A DNA stretch of 64,000 nucleotides. It comes from Carboxylicivirga sediminis (GTDB lineage Bacteria > Bacteroidota > Bacteroidia > Bacteroidales > Marinilabiliaceae). A model generated the notes under the pieces. The model did no database searches, was not told the origin of the DNA, and worked only from the letters and a program-made list of their open reading frames with translations. The translations under genes were made by a program, and so were the position numbers. The DNA lies in NCBI RefSeq assembly GCF_018156225.1, contig NZ_JAGTAR010000002.1:186001-250000 (forward strand). The letters run 5' to 3'. Within the stretch, counting starts at the first letter, position 1. Every line of letters begins with the position of its first letter. Shown here in pieces: positions 1 through 7,933 of the stretch.

Positions 1-99
1 ATCACACCAATCATTTGCGTCTCTTCCATGGTTTTGTATTTTTTTGGCGAAAATACTGTTTTATCATCGAATCATCAGATTTTTAAGTCGAAAAACAAT

Positions 100-107
100 T
101 ACTTTTG
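100..107 (+). promoter_or_regulatory. Candidate -7 box for glnS
   Basis: TACTTTTG matches the Bacteroidota -7 consensus TAnnTTTG exactly. It lies about 60 bases before the preferred glnS ATG at 167. No good -33 TTTG is visible at the right spacing, so this is half a promoter. It supports the downstream start, because it would fall inside the coding sequence if the longer frame opening at 44 were used. Confidence 0.35.
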
Positions 108-166
108 TGCCTGATGTTCACACATCTCAAAAAGCAAATACTATAATAGACAAAATACACGAGCAG

Positions 167-1876
167 ATGGAATTGAACGAAACGCCGAAAACGAATTTCA
201 TTCATCAGGAGATTGACAAAGATTTAAGTGAAAACAAAAACGGAGGAGCTGTACTAACCCGTTTCCCTCCAGAGCCCAATGGCTATCTGCACATCGGGCA
301 CGCAAAATCTATCTGCCTGAACTTTGGCCTTGGCAAACACTACAAAGGTGGTACCAACCTGCGTTTTGATGATACGAACCCTACCAAGGAAGATACTGAA
401 TACGTAGAATCAATTAAGGAAGACGTAAACTGGCTGGGCTTTCAGTGGAAAGATGAGCCTAAGTTTACCTCCGACTATTTTGAGCAACTATACCAATGGG
501 CTGTTTTATTTATTAAAAATGGCAAGGCCTATGTAGATGACCAGAGTGCCGAAGAGATTGCTGCACAAAAAGGAACACCTACCATGCCTGGTCAGGAAAG
601 TCCATATCGCAACCGCAGCGTTGAAGAAAACCTGGATTTATTTGAGCGCATGCGTAAAGGGGAATTTAAGAACGGTGAGCGCGTACTGCGTGCCAAAATT
701 GATATGGCTTCGCCAAACATGCACATGCGTGACCCCTTGATGTACCGCATCATACATGCTCATCACCATCGCACAGGCAATGACTGGTGCATTTACCCAA
801 TGTATGACTTTGCCCATGGGCAGGGCGACTTTGTGGAGGGCATCACCCACTCTATCTGCACATTGGAATTTGAAGTACACCGTCCATTATACAACTGGTT
901 TCTGGAACAAATATTAGAGTTTCAACCTGAGTTAAAAGAGCAGGCGCGTCCTCGTCAGATTGAATTTGCCCGACTGAACCTCAACTACACCGTAATGAGT
1001 AAGCGCAAGCTGCTTCAACTGGTGAATGAGAAGTATGTGGCTGGTTGGGATGATCCACGCATGCCTACTATTTCGGGTTATCGTCGAAGAGGATACACCC
1101 CTGAGTCGATTCGCCGATTTGCAGAACAGATTGGTGTGGCTAAGCGCGAAAACGTGATTGATGTGGCCTTATTGGAACACTGCATCCGTGAAGATTTGAA
1201 TAAAAAAGCACCTCGCGTTTATGCCGTATTAGATCCGGTTAAGGTAATCATCACCAATTATCCTGAAGGCCAGGTGGAATGGATGGATGCCATCAACAAC
1301 CCTGAGGATGAAAGCATGGGTTCTCGCCAATTACCATTTAGCCGTGAGATATACATCGAACGCGAAGATTTTATGGAGAATGCACCCAAGAAATTCTTCC
1401 GCATGGATGTGGGCCGCGAGGTACGTTTGAAGAATGCATACATTGTAAAATGTGAGGGCATTAAAAAAGATGAGAACGGTGAGATTACAGAAATTTACTG
1501 TACCTACGATCCGGATACCAAGAGCGGTATGGAAGGAAGTAACCGGAAGGTGAAAGGCACATTGCACTGGGTAAGCATTGAGCACGCGAAAACTGTTCAG
1601 GTGAAACAATACGACCGCCTGTTTATGGATGAAGAACCGGATGGACATAAGGACAAGGACTTCCTTGAGTTTCTGAATCCAAACTCACTTTCGGTTATTA
1701 ACACGGCCTATATAGAGCCTAATTTCAAAGATGCAGGTGCTAAGTTTGATGATGGCATTGAGCGCTACCAATTCCAGCGCCTGGGCTATTTCTGTATTGA
1801 TAAAGATTCTACAGAGGAGAATGTTGTTTTCAACCGCACGGTGACATTAAAGGATTCGTGGGCTAAGAAGAAGTAG
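167..1876 (+). CDS. glnS: Glutaminyl-tRNA synthetase
   Basis: Cytoplasmic class I aminoacyl-tRNA synthetase that charges tRNA-Gln with glutamine. From the ATG at 167 the protein has 569 residues, close to the usual 550-570. The ATP-binding HIGH motif is at residues 42-45 in the context [15 protein letters not shown]. The KMSKS-type loop appears as VMSKRKL near residue 277. The anticodon-binding beta-barrel fills the C-terminal third. The frame is open from position 44, but the extra 41 residues look unlike any GlnRS N-terminus and overlap a candidate -7 box, so I place the start at 167. A hairpin terminator follows 33 bases after the stop. The reading is secure; only the start is a judgement. 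Confidence 0.97.
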   Translation: MELNETPKTNFIHQEIDKDLSENKNGGAVLTRFPPEPNGYLHIGHAKSICLNFGLGKHYKGGTNLRFDDTNPTKEDTEYVESIKEDVNWLGFQWKDEPKFTSDYFEQLYQWAVLFIKNGKAYVDDQSAEEIAAQKGTPTMPGQESPYRNRSVEENLDLFERMRKGEFKNGERVLRAKIDMASPNMHMRDPLMYRIIHAHHHRTGNDWCIYPMYDFAHGQGDFVEGITHSICTLEFEVHRPLYNWFLEQILEFQPELKEQARPRQIEFARLNLNYTVMSKRKLLQLVNEKYVAGWDDPRMPTISGYRRRGYTPESIRRFAEQIGVAKRENVIDVALLEHCIREDLNKKAPRVYAVLDPVKVIITNYPEGQVEWMDAINNPEDESMGSRQLPFSREIYIEREDFMENAPKKFFRMDVGREVRLKNAYIVKCEGIKKDENGEITEIYCTYDPDTKSGMEGSNRKVKGTLHWVSIEHAKTVQVKQYDRLFMDEEPDGHKDKDFLEFLNPNSLSVINTAYIEPNFKDAGAKFDDGIERYQFQRLGYFCIDKDSTEENVVFNRTVTLKDSWAKKK

Positions 1877-1908
1877 TTCAAGACTTAAGATTCCAGATAT
1901 AAAACTAA

Positions 1909-1938
1909 AATCCCGCTTTCGAAAGGAGCGGGATTTTT
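1909..1938. terminator. Bidirectional terminator, glnS / sulfotransferase
   Basis: AATCCCGCT (1909-1917) pairs perfectly with AGCGGGATT (1927-1935) around a 9-base loop and runs into a T tract on the + strand. On the - strand the same hairpin is followed by TTTTAGTTTT. It separates the convergent glnS and sulfotransferase genes and can serve both. Confidence 0.85.
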
Positions 1939-2668
1939 ATAGCTCTGTTTTATAATTCAGTTTTTCGAAGTCTTCTCTATAGGCCTTAAGGATGTTCTGC
2001 TTACTATCTTCGCAATAGTATTGCTTATAATACTCATGCTCGGTGGTGTTCAATCGAGGAAACTCAAACTCCAGCTGCAGGTGTTGTTTAATTACCTCCA
2101 CATCCTCATGGATATTCTCCAGCCGGGCAATAAAATCTGTCAATAAACTATCTCGATTACTGATATACTTTAACTGCGGAAACAGGTAGCCTTCATAAGT
2201 ATTAAAGCTGGAGCAATCCTTTTTGAAATCAATTTTGTTGATGTGATAAGTAAACTCCCTGAAGCTCATTTTTGGATGAATCCATTTGTTCTGCTTAAAA
2301 TAAAAGAAAGAGGAAACAGTACGGTCATATGGGTTGCGAACAATGGCAAATCTAAACGCCGATTGATGAAATGATTCATTAACCAGATTCTTAGCCCGTA
2401 AATGGGAATAATTAAGCGGTCCAAACGACACCAGTCCTTTATTGGGGAAATAAAAGCGAACAGCAGCTTCATTGTCAAGGTACTGCATACCATGTGGCTT
2501 AAGCGCCTGATACATGCTGGTTCCGCCATTCTTCGGAATCCAGATAAATACTGCATCTTTAACGGTAGGATATTGCCGCCTGTACTGCCGCTTATAATAG
2601 CCTGTTCGCCGTTTTATCTTATTAACAATTTCAGGAACAGACCACCTTTTCACATCTCTCTCTGCCAT
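1937..2668 (-). CDS. Carbohydrate-type sulfotransferase family protein
   Basis: Predicted to transfer sulfate from PAPS to a glycan or other hydroxyl acceptor; the acceptor cannot be read from sequence. From the ATG at 2668 it has 243 residues. The 5'-phosphosulfate loop reads IPKNGGTSMYQAL (about residues 44-56) and the 3'-phosphate-binding motif reads IVRNPYDR (about residues 110-117). Both are typical of the Golgi-type/Sulfotransfer_2 fold as found in bacteria. No signal peptide or membrane segment is seen, so it is probably cytoplasmic, and the N-terminus is very basic. The frame opens at 2701, but the ATG at 2668 begins a more typical N-terminus. It stands alone between glnS and gltX, with terminators on both sides. 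A role in making a sulfated surface polysaccharide is inference. Confidence 0.75.
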   Translation of the reverse strand: MAERDVKRWSVPEIVNKIKRRTGYYKRQYRRQYPTVKDAVFIWIPKNGGTSMYQALKPHGMQYLDNEAAVRFYFPNKGLVSFGPLNYSHLRAKNLVNESFHQSAFRFAIVRNPYDRTVSSFFYFKQNKWIHPKMSFREFTYHINKIDFKKDCSSFNTYEGYLFPQLKYISNRDSLLTDFIARLENIHEDVEVIKQHLQLEFEFPRLNTTEHEYYKQYYCEDSKQNILKAYREDFEKLNYKTEL

Positions 2669-2773
2669 ATAAAAACCTGTTTGATATACAATATTACACA
2701 ATTATTAAGAGCTAAAACAAAAGGCTTAAGACATAAGAGAGAAGACATGTGGCCACTTCCATCTAAAACGGAA

Positions 2774-2801
2774 AATCCCGCACCTCGTGAGATGCGGGAT
2801 T
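2774..2801 (-). terminator. Terminator of gltX
   Basis: AATCCCGCA (2774-2782) and TGCGGGATT (2793-2801) form a perfect 9-bp stem. Read on the - strand the stem is followed by TTTTCCGTTTT. It lies 28 bases after the gltX stop. Confidence 0.8.
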
Positions 2802-2828
2802 CTGTATTGTTGTGGCTATAACCATTTG

Positions 2829-4361
2829 TTAGCGAATATTCTCAACAGCAGCTTTAAGGCGCTGAATCGTTTCTTCCTTACCAATCATCTCGGCAATTGT
2901 CATCAGGTCAGGACCAAAGCCACCACCCACTAAAGCCAGACGGAAGGCATTCATCACCAAACCAAAGCCCAGTTCTTTCGCTTCAATCTGCTCGGCTATG
3001 GTTGCTTTAATGGCATCGGCCTGCCAGTTATCCAGCTGCTCCAATACGGGTACTAGTTCTGTCATAAAAGCCGGCACATCACCCTTCCAGCGCTTCTTCA
3101 CCACCTTACCATCGTATTCAACAGGTGCCTCAAAGAAAAATGAGCACTGCTCCCACAGCTCACTCACGAAGTTAACGCGCTCTTTAACCAGGCCAACCAC
3201 TTCCGACACATATCCATTTTCACGTTCATGACCGCGTTCCTTCAGCTCGGCCTGGAACAGCTTTGCCAGCTCCTCATTGGATTTGCGCACCAGATGCTGC
3301 TGATTGAACCATCTTGCCTTATCCGGGTCGAAGCGGGCACCCGACTTATTAACCCGCTCGATGGAGAATAACTGAATCAGCTCATCCATTGAGAACAACT
3401 CCTGCTCAGTTCCGGGGTTCCATCCCAATAGAGCCAGCAGATTAACCACCGCTTCAGGGAAGTATCCGCTTTCGCGATAGCCGGCCGCAATGCCATCTTC
3501 CAACTGCCAGTTCAATGGGAATACCGGGAAACCACCTTTATCACCATCGCGCTTCGATAGTTTTCCTTTACCGGTAGGCTTCAGAATCAGTGGCAAATGT
3601 GCAAACTGTGGCATGGTATCTTCCCAGTTCAATGCACGGTACAGCATGACATGTAAAGGAGCTGATGGCAACCATTCTTCACCTCTAATTACATGAGTAA
3701 TACCCATTCTATAATCATCTGTTACATTTGCTAAATGATATGTTGGCAGATTATCTGAACTTTTATAAATAACTTTATCATCCAAATTATAAGTTTGGAA
3801 ATGCACTCGTCCCCTTACTAGATCATCAAAATAGATTTCTTCATTCTTTTCTGGCATTTTAAACCTTACAACATATGGTTCTCCATTATTAATTCTTTGA
3901 TGAACAAACCTTTTATCCTCAATATTTAGTGAATTATCAAGTTGTCTTCTGGTTTTAACATCATAAGAAAACTTCTCTTTTCGCGATTCAGCTCTTTCAC
4001 GCAATTTCTCAAGTGATTCAGGTGTATCAAAAGCATAATATGCATGTCCACTTTTTATCAACTTATCTACATATTGCTTGTATGACCTTTTTGATTGTCT
4101 GTAAGAACGTTGATGTCCTTTTTTATGCCTCACTCCAACTCCTTCATCTACCTTCATTCCTAACCACCTCATACTCTCATTGATATACTCTTCGGCCCCC
4201 TCAACAAAACGCGTTGAATCGGTATCTTCAATGCGAAGGATAAAATCGCCCCCGTGCTTTTTGGCGAACAGGTAGTTAAACAATGCGGTACGAACACCAC
4301 CAATATGCAATGGTCCGGTTGGACTCGGTGCAAAGCGCACACGTACTTTACGAGTTGTCAT
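2829..4361 (-). CDS. gltX: Glutamyl-tRNA synthetase, compositionally mosaic
   Basis: Class I synthetase charging tRNA-Glu in the cytoplasm; 510 residues, normal for Bacteroidota. The HIGH-equivalent reads PLHIGG at residues 17-22 and the KMSKS-equivalent reads KLSKR at 267-271. RGEEWLPSAPLH before the second motif is characteristic of the family. The odd feature is composition. By hand count, windows within about 3680-4190 (residues about 57-227) are 25-33% G+C, while windows on either side are 45-50%. That middle part is rich in Lys, Tyr and Asn codons and carries HKKGHQRSYRQSKR where relatives have a shorter Gly/Pro/His stretch before YRQSER. The frame is intact and the catalytic motifs are present, so the enzyme should be functional. 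The pattern suggests replacement of an internal segment by recombination. Confidence 0.96.
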   Translation of the reverse strand: MTTRKVRVRFAPSPTGPLHIGGVRTALFNYLFAKKHGGDFILRIEDTDSTRFVEGAEEYINESMRWLGMKVDEGVGVRHKKGHQRSYRQSKRSYKQYVDKLIKSGHAYYAFDTPESLEKLRERAESRKEKFSYDVKTRRQLDNSLNIEDKRFVHQRINNGEPYVVRFKMPEKNEEIYFDDLVRGRVHFQTYNLDDKVIYKSSDNLPTYHLANVTDDYRMGITHVIRGEEWLPSAPLHVMLYRALNWEDTMPQFAHLPLILKPTGKGKLSKRDGDKGGFPVFPLNWQLEDGIAAGYRESGYFPEAVVNLLALLGWNPGTEQELFSMDELIQLFSIERVNKSGARFDPDKARWFNQQHLVRKSNEELAKLFQAELKERGHERENGYVSEVVGLVKERVNFVSELWEQCSFFFEAPVEYDGKVVKKRWKGDVPAFMTELVPVLEQLDNWQADAIKATIAEQIEAKELGFGLVMNAFRLALVGGGFGPDLMTIAEMIGKEETIQRLKAAVENIR

Positions 4362-4377
4362 ATGTTGTTTTTTTTTG

Positions 4378-4385
4378 CAAAGATA
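4378..4385 (-). promoter_or_regulatory. Candidate -7 box for gltX
   Basis: On the - strand this reads TATCTTTG, an exact TAnnTTTG match, 17 bases before the gltX ATG. A -33 TTTG is not evident, and the implied leader is very short, so confidence is modest. Confidence 0.3.
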
Positions 4386-4464
4386 GTTTTAAAATGTTGA
4401 TTTGTTAATTGTATGATTTGGTTAGTTGTGGATAATATCAAGATCGCTTTTACATGAAGACCTT

Positions 4465-4610
4465 GCTGCAGGTTGCAGGAACCATTAACAGAAACCTAGG
4501 AGACGTCCTGCAGATTGCAGGAGCAGTTAACAGATACTAAGGATGAGTCATGCAGGTTGCAGGAACCATTAACAGATGCTGAGGATAAGTCCTGCAGGTT
4601 GCAGGGAGTC
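4465..4610. repeat. 42-bp tandem repeat, about 3.5 copies, each with a hairpin
   Basis: Copies start at 4465, 4507, 4549 and 4591, exactly 42 bases apart; the last is partial. The core of each copy is CCTGCAGGTTGCAGG followed by a GAACCATTAACAGA-like stretch. CCTGCA and TGCAGG are inverted around three bases, so every copy can form a small hairpin. The array fills most of the gene-free stretch between gltX and the terminator of the oxidoreductase operon. No open frame uses it. There are no variable spacers, so it is not CRISPR. Confidence 0.85.
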
Positions 4611-4659
4611 ATTCTATGAACAAAAAATTGGACCTGACTGCCTGCGAGAACGATTTCAT

Positions 4660-4694
4660 AAAAAAAGAGGTTGCCCCAAAGATGAACAACCTCT
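4660..4694 (-). terminator. Terminator of the 3-keto-glycoside operon
   Basis: On the - strand AGAGGTTG (complement of 4687-4694) pairs with CAACCTCT (complement of 4666-4673) around a 13-base loop and runs directly into seven T residues. It is a textbook intrinsic terminator, 20 bases after the stop of the isomerase-like gene. Confidence 0.9.
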
Positions 4695-4714
4695 CGACTT
4701 AAACATGAACTAAA

Positions 4715-5563
4715 CTATTTGACGTAAGGTGCTTCCATCAAAAATGAAAGACTGCGCTCAACACTCTCCAGTGGAGGGTAATTGTAGCGCTCCACCTCAA
4801 CAATAATGTCTTTCATACCTGCTAAAGCGGCTTTTTTAAAGATGGGTTCAAAATTCATCTTTCCGCTCTGCCCCAGCTCCATCTCATCTTTCACGTGCCA
4901 TAATTCAAAGCGTTTCGGATACTGTTCAAAATAAGCGGTGGCCTCTTTTCCGCCTTTCATAATCCAGTACAAATCGAGCTGAAACATCACTTTGTCCGGA
5001 TCAGTATTTTGCAACATGTAATCGTATCGCACCATGCCATCCACCTCCTCAAACTCCTTGTCGTGGTTATGGTATCCAAAACGAATGCCTTTAGCATTGC
5101 ATTTTTCTCCTACAGCATTAAAATAATCGCAGTAGCGCTTCAAATCGGCTAGCGAACCATAGCCCTTTTTATCCATCGATGCCTGAACGATGTATTTAAC
5201 GCCTGCTCTAGCATGAGCGTCGATACACTTATCCCACCATTGCATGGTTGCTTCCCACTGCTCTTTATCGGGCAAGGGATGACCACAATGCGAAGCAGTA
5301 AAACTCAGTCCATTGCTGCTTAACAGCTTGTTAAATTTTTCTGGTGACATACCATAAAACTGACCATCTGAGTAACCGGCCGCCTCCACAAAGGCGTAGC
5401 CCATCTCGCCCAACTGCTTAATCGTGGCTGCGGCATCCTTTTTCATATCATCGCGCACCGACCACAACTGGATGCCGATGCTTTTTTCTGCTTTTTGAGC
5501 ACATATATTCATAAGCGTCAAAGTAATTAAAACAATGCCCATAATGGCAAGGTGGCGTATCAT
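4715..5563 (-). CDS. Exported sugar isomerase/epimerase-like TIM-barrel protein
   Basis: Member of the AP-endonuclease-2/xylose-isomerase-like TIM-barrel superfamily, 282 residues. A signal peptide occupies residues 1-22 (hydrophobic, ending NICAQ), so it acts outside the cytoplasm. The barrel starts with IGIQLWSVRDD. Putative metal ligands are the conserved acids and histidines in YHNHDKEF, FQLDLYW, LWHVKDE and IIVEVERY. It is the last gene of the operon and its start overlaps the stop of the DUF1080 gene by four bases (ATGA), which implies translational coupling. In characterised Bacteroides clusters of this layout (from memory) the homologous protein hydrates the 3-keto-glucal intermediate left after DUF1080 lyase action. 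That role is inference here; an isomerase acting on a free keto-sugar is the alternative. Confidence 0.85.
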   Translation of the reverse strand: MIRHLAIMGIVLITLTLMNICAQKAEKSIGIQLWSVRDDMKKDAAATIKQLGEMGYAFVEAAGYSDGQFYGMSPEKFNKLLSSNGLSFTASHCGHPLPDKEQWEATMQWWDKCIDAHARAGVKYIVQASMDKKGYGSLADLKRYCDYFNAVGEKCNAKGIRFGYHNHDKEFEEVDGMVRYDYMLQNTDPDKVMFQLDLYWIMKGGKEATAYFEQYPKRFELWHVKDEMELGQSGKMNFEPIFKKAALAGMKDIIVEVERYNYPPLESVERSLSFLMEAPYVK

Positions 5564-6306
5564 AATTCTTTGATTTTTATATTACGGAACCACACATCAT
5601 CGCCATGATCCTGAAGTCCAATGTAACCTTCACTAGCCACATCGGCCCAGGTTGGATTAAGCCCCGGAAACTTACTGCCGGCCACCAACTCATTCCACTC
5701 TGGAGTCCACAGATGGTATTCAACCACTGTTTCACCATTCTGCATATGCCATACCGAACCCTTGTATACTTTTATCTCCACCGAATTCCACTCGCCGGCA
5801 GGCTTGGCATTCTGAGGTACAGCAGGGTACAGATCGTAAAGTGAACCAGCCTGGCGGTTACCGGCAATACCAGCTGCGGCATCAGGATGCTTCTCATTAT
5901 CCAGAATCTGCATCTCCGGAGCTGTTTTCCAGATGTAATCCAATGAGTCACTTTCCTGTCCCAGGTAAAAAATACCCGAATTACCACCCTCAGAAATTTT
6001 CCATTCCAGTTTCAGATGGAAGTTACCAAATTTTTTATCGCCATAAATAATATCACCTCTGTCTTTTCCACCTGCTTCTCCCCTACCAGAGCCAGGACAG
6101 TGGAGCGTACCGTCTTCAGTAATATCCCAACCGTCGGGGAAGGTGGTTTTACCATAGTTGCGCCAGCCATCAGTCGTTTTTCCATCGAACAACAACTGCC
6201 AGCCATCGGCTTTCTCTTCTTTTGTTAGTGTGTTAACTTCCTGCGTTTTATCACAACATGAGCTTAGTATCACTGCTACTAAACTGATTAAAAATAGATT
6301 CTTCAT
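5560..6306 (-). CDS. DUF1080 lipoprotein, probable 3-keto-glycoside cleaving enzyme
   Basis: DUF1080 (3-keto-disaccharide hydrolase-like, PF06439) jelly-roll protein. From the ATG at 6306 it is 248 residues with a lipoprotein signal and lipobox LSSC at Cys17; the frame opens at 6348 but the longer N-terminus is not signal-like. Family hallmarks include LFDGKTTDGWRNYG near the N-terminus, SGIFYLGQE in the middle, and the C-terminal stretch GYIGLQDHGDDVWFRNIKIKEL (in parts). Family members cleave glycosides oxidised at C3 of glucose. It is anchored in the periplasm or outer membrane beside two exported oxidoreductases that could make the 3-keto substrate, so the context agrees. It overlaps the next gene by four bases. 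Confidence 0.88.
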   Translation of the reverse strand: MKNLFLISLVAVILSSCCDKTQEVNTLTKEEKADGWQLLFDGKTTDGWRNYGKTTFPDGWDITEDGTLHCPGSGRGEAGGKDRGDIIYGDKKFGNFHLKLEWKISEGGNSGIFYLGQESDSLDYIWKTAPEMQILDNEKHPDAAAGIAGNRQAGSLYDLYPAVPQNAKPAGEWNSVEIKVYKGSVWHMQNGETVVEYHLWTPEWNELVAGSKFPGLNPTWADVASEGYIGLQDHGDDVWFRNIKIKEL

Positions 6307-6404
6307 TTTTATTAGATTTTTTTGCGCTTCGGCCATTCTGGCGAACACGCTTTTCTTTAGTTTGATATTGATCTTATAATTCTTCGGTTCAACTACTCTA
6401 CATA

Positions 6405-7889
6405 TTAAACTGGCATGTCCGGCAGTGTCCAGCCGTTGCGGTAAGTGTGCTTAATAAGTTCATTGGCAAAGGCATTGGCATTAACCGGCTCGGTCCATTC
6501 TTTGTCAAAAGTAGGATGCCCATCGTGTATCTTAAAGCCATCACTTATCACTGTGCGGATGGTTTCGTCATCGCCAATATTTGTGAATCGCATATTTTCA
6601 CCATCCCACTCCAGCTCTTTGTTGAGTGACTGCAAACGAACGGCCAGTACACCCATCACCACCATCTCATTAAAAGGTCCGGCCTCGCTAAATGGCGATA
6701 AGGTTTCAACTCTGGTTTCGGGTGATTCTTTACAAGCTCTTACCCAATCCATCTCATGACTGGTTGTAATACGCGGTAATGTTTTGGGCACATTTGGTGT
6801 TCTACCCGAAAGCAGCCAAGGATCGCGACCATAGCATCCACAAACCAGTGTATCTTTTGAGCCGTGAAAGAGCACACCACCTCCGTGGTGATTCATATCT
6901 TTTCCTGCTGGCCATCCGTCTGGTTTAAGGGGCTGTAAACCGCCATCGTACCAATGCACTTCTACTTCGGGCATGTTTACCTTCGGCAGGCTCTTGCGTT
7001 CAGGAAATACCAGTCGAACTTTTTGGGCCACAGGAGCCGCATCTGTCAGTAACAAGGTTGAGCTGCCCTGCGCTTTTATGGGATAGCCCAGATTGAGCCC
7101 TTTAAACACCGGATGCAGAATATGACAGGCCATATCTCCCAGCGCACCTGTACCAAAATCCCACCATCCACGGAAATTCCAGGGCGTATAAATCTCATTA
7201 AACGGACGCATCTTAGCTGGTCCAACAAACAAATCCCAATTCATGGTTTCGGGTATGGGCTGTACTTCTGTCGGGCGATTCAGCCCCTGTGGCCATATGG
7301 GGCGGTCAGTAAACGCTTCCACTTTACGCACCTCTCCGATCTCACCATTGCGAATCCATTCGGTAGTGGTTGCCACACCATCGCCCGATGCTCCCTGGTT
7401 ACCCATCTGCGTTGCCACCTTGTATTTGGCTGCCAGTTTGGTTAGTAAACGTGATTCATATACGGTGTGAGTCAGCGGCTTCTCAACATACACATGCTTA
7501 CCCATGGTAATGGCCGTAGCCGCAATGATGGCGTGCGTATGGTCGGCCGTGGCTACCACCACTGCATCAATATCATTGCCCATTTCGTCTAGCATCTTAC
7601 GCCAATCCCAGTAGCGTTTAGCCTTTGGAAAGTACTCGAAACAGCCTTTGGCATATTTCCAGTCCACATCGCACAATGCTACAATATTTTCACTTTCGAC
7701 AGCCTTCAACACACCAAAGCCTCTTCCGCCAACACCAACTCCGGCAATATTCAGTTTGTCATTTTTCGATTTCCGGCGACTGTTCATGGCCACAACAGAG
7801 GGCATCAAGGTCAGACCCGCAGCAGCCAGTCCTGCATTGGATATAAACCTGCGCCGGTTCATTTCATAGATTTTTTCCTTTTTGTTCAT
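6405..7889 (-). CDS. Tat-exported Gfo/Idh/MocA oxidoreductase (1)
   Basis: NAD(P)-type sugar oxidoreductase of 494 residues. A twin-arginine signal NRRRF (residues 11-15) precedes a hydrophobic stretch ending about residue 35, so the folded, cofactor-loaded enzyme should be sent to the periplasm. The Rossmann loop reads GVGVGGRGFG (about 50-59) and the family signature VYVEKPLTH is at 133-141, with the catalytic-type Lys137 present. The C-terminal half is the alpha/beta substrate-binding domain, and it includes the WWDFGTGALGDMACH motif common to exported members. In this operon it is the natural candidate for oxidising glucosides at C3, or for reducing 3-keto-glucose; which of the two paralogs does which cannot be told. 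Translation might start at Met10 instead. Confidence 0.9.
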   Translation of the reverse strand: MNKKEKIYEMNRRRFISNAGLAAAGLTLMPSVVAMNSRRKSKNDKLNIAGVGVGGRGFGVLKAVESENIVALCDVDWKYAKGCFEYFPKAKRYWDWRKMLDEMGNDIDAVVVATADHTHAIIAATAITMGKHVYVEKPLTHTVYESRLLTKLAAKYKVATQMGNQGASGDGVATTTEWIRNGEIGEVRKVEAFTDRPIWPQGLNRPTEVQPIPETMNWDLFVGPAKMRPFNEIYTPWNFRGWWDFGTGALGDMACHILHPVFKGLNLGYPIKAQGSSTLLLTDAAPVAQKVRLVFPERKSLPKVNMPEVEVHWYDGGLQPLKPDGWPAGKDMNHHGGGVLFHGSKDTLVCGCYGRDPWLLSGRTPNVPKTLPRITTSHEMDWVRACKESPETRVETLSPFSEAGPFNEMVVMGVLAVRLQSLNKELEWDGENMRFTNIGDDETIRTVISDGFKIHDGHPTFDKEWTEPVNANAFANELIKHTYRNGWTLPDMPV

Positions 7890-7933
7890 GTTTGATAATG
7901 TAAGGTGATTAATACTGAGTTTATAAAGGGTAA

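Noticed and set aside
44-166. A 41-residue N-terminal extension of GlnRS
   Set aside because: It is not like GlnRS N-termini, and a TAnnTTTG box lies inside it.
2402-2821. A 139-codon open frame on the + strand over the sulfotransferase
   Set aside because: It is antisense to a gene with clear family motifs and resembles no protein I know.
4465-4610. CRISPR array
   Set aside because: The repeats are directly adjacent with no unique spacers, and no cas genes are present.
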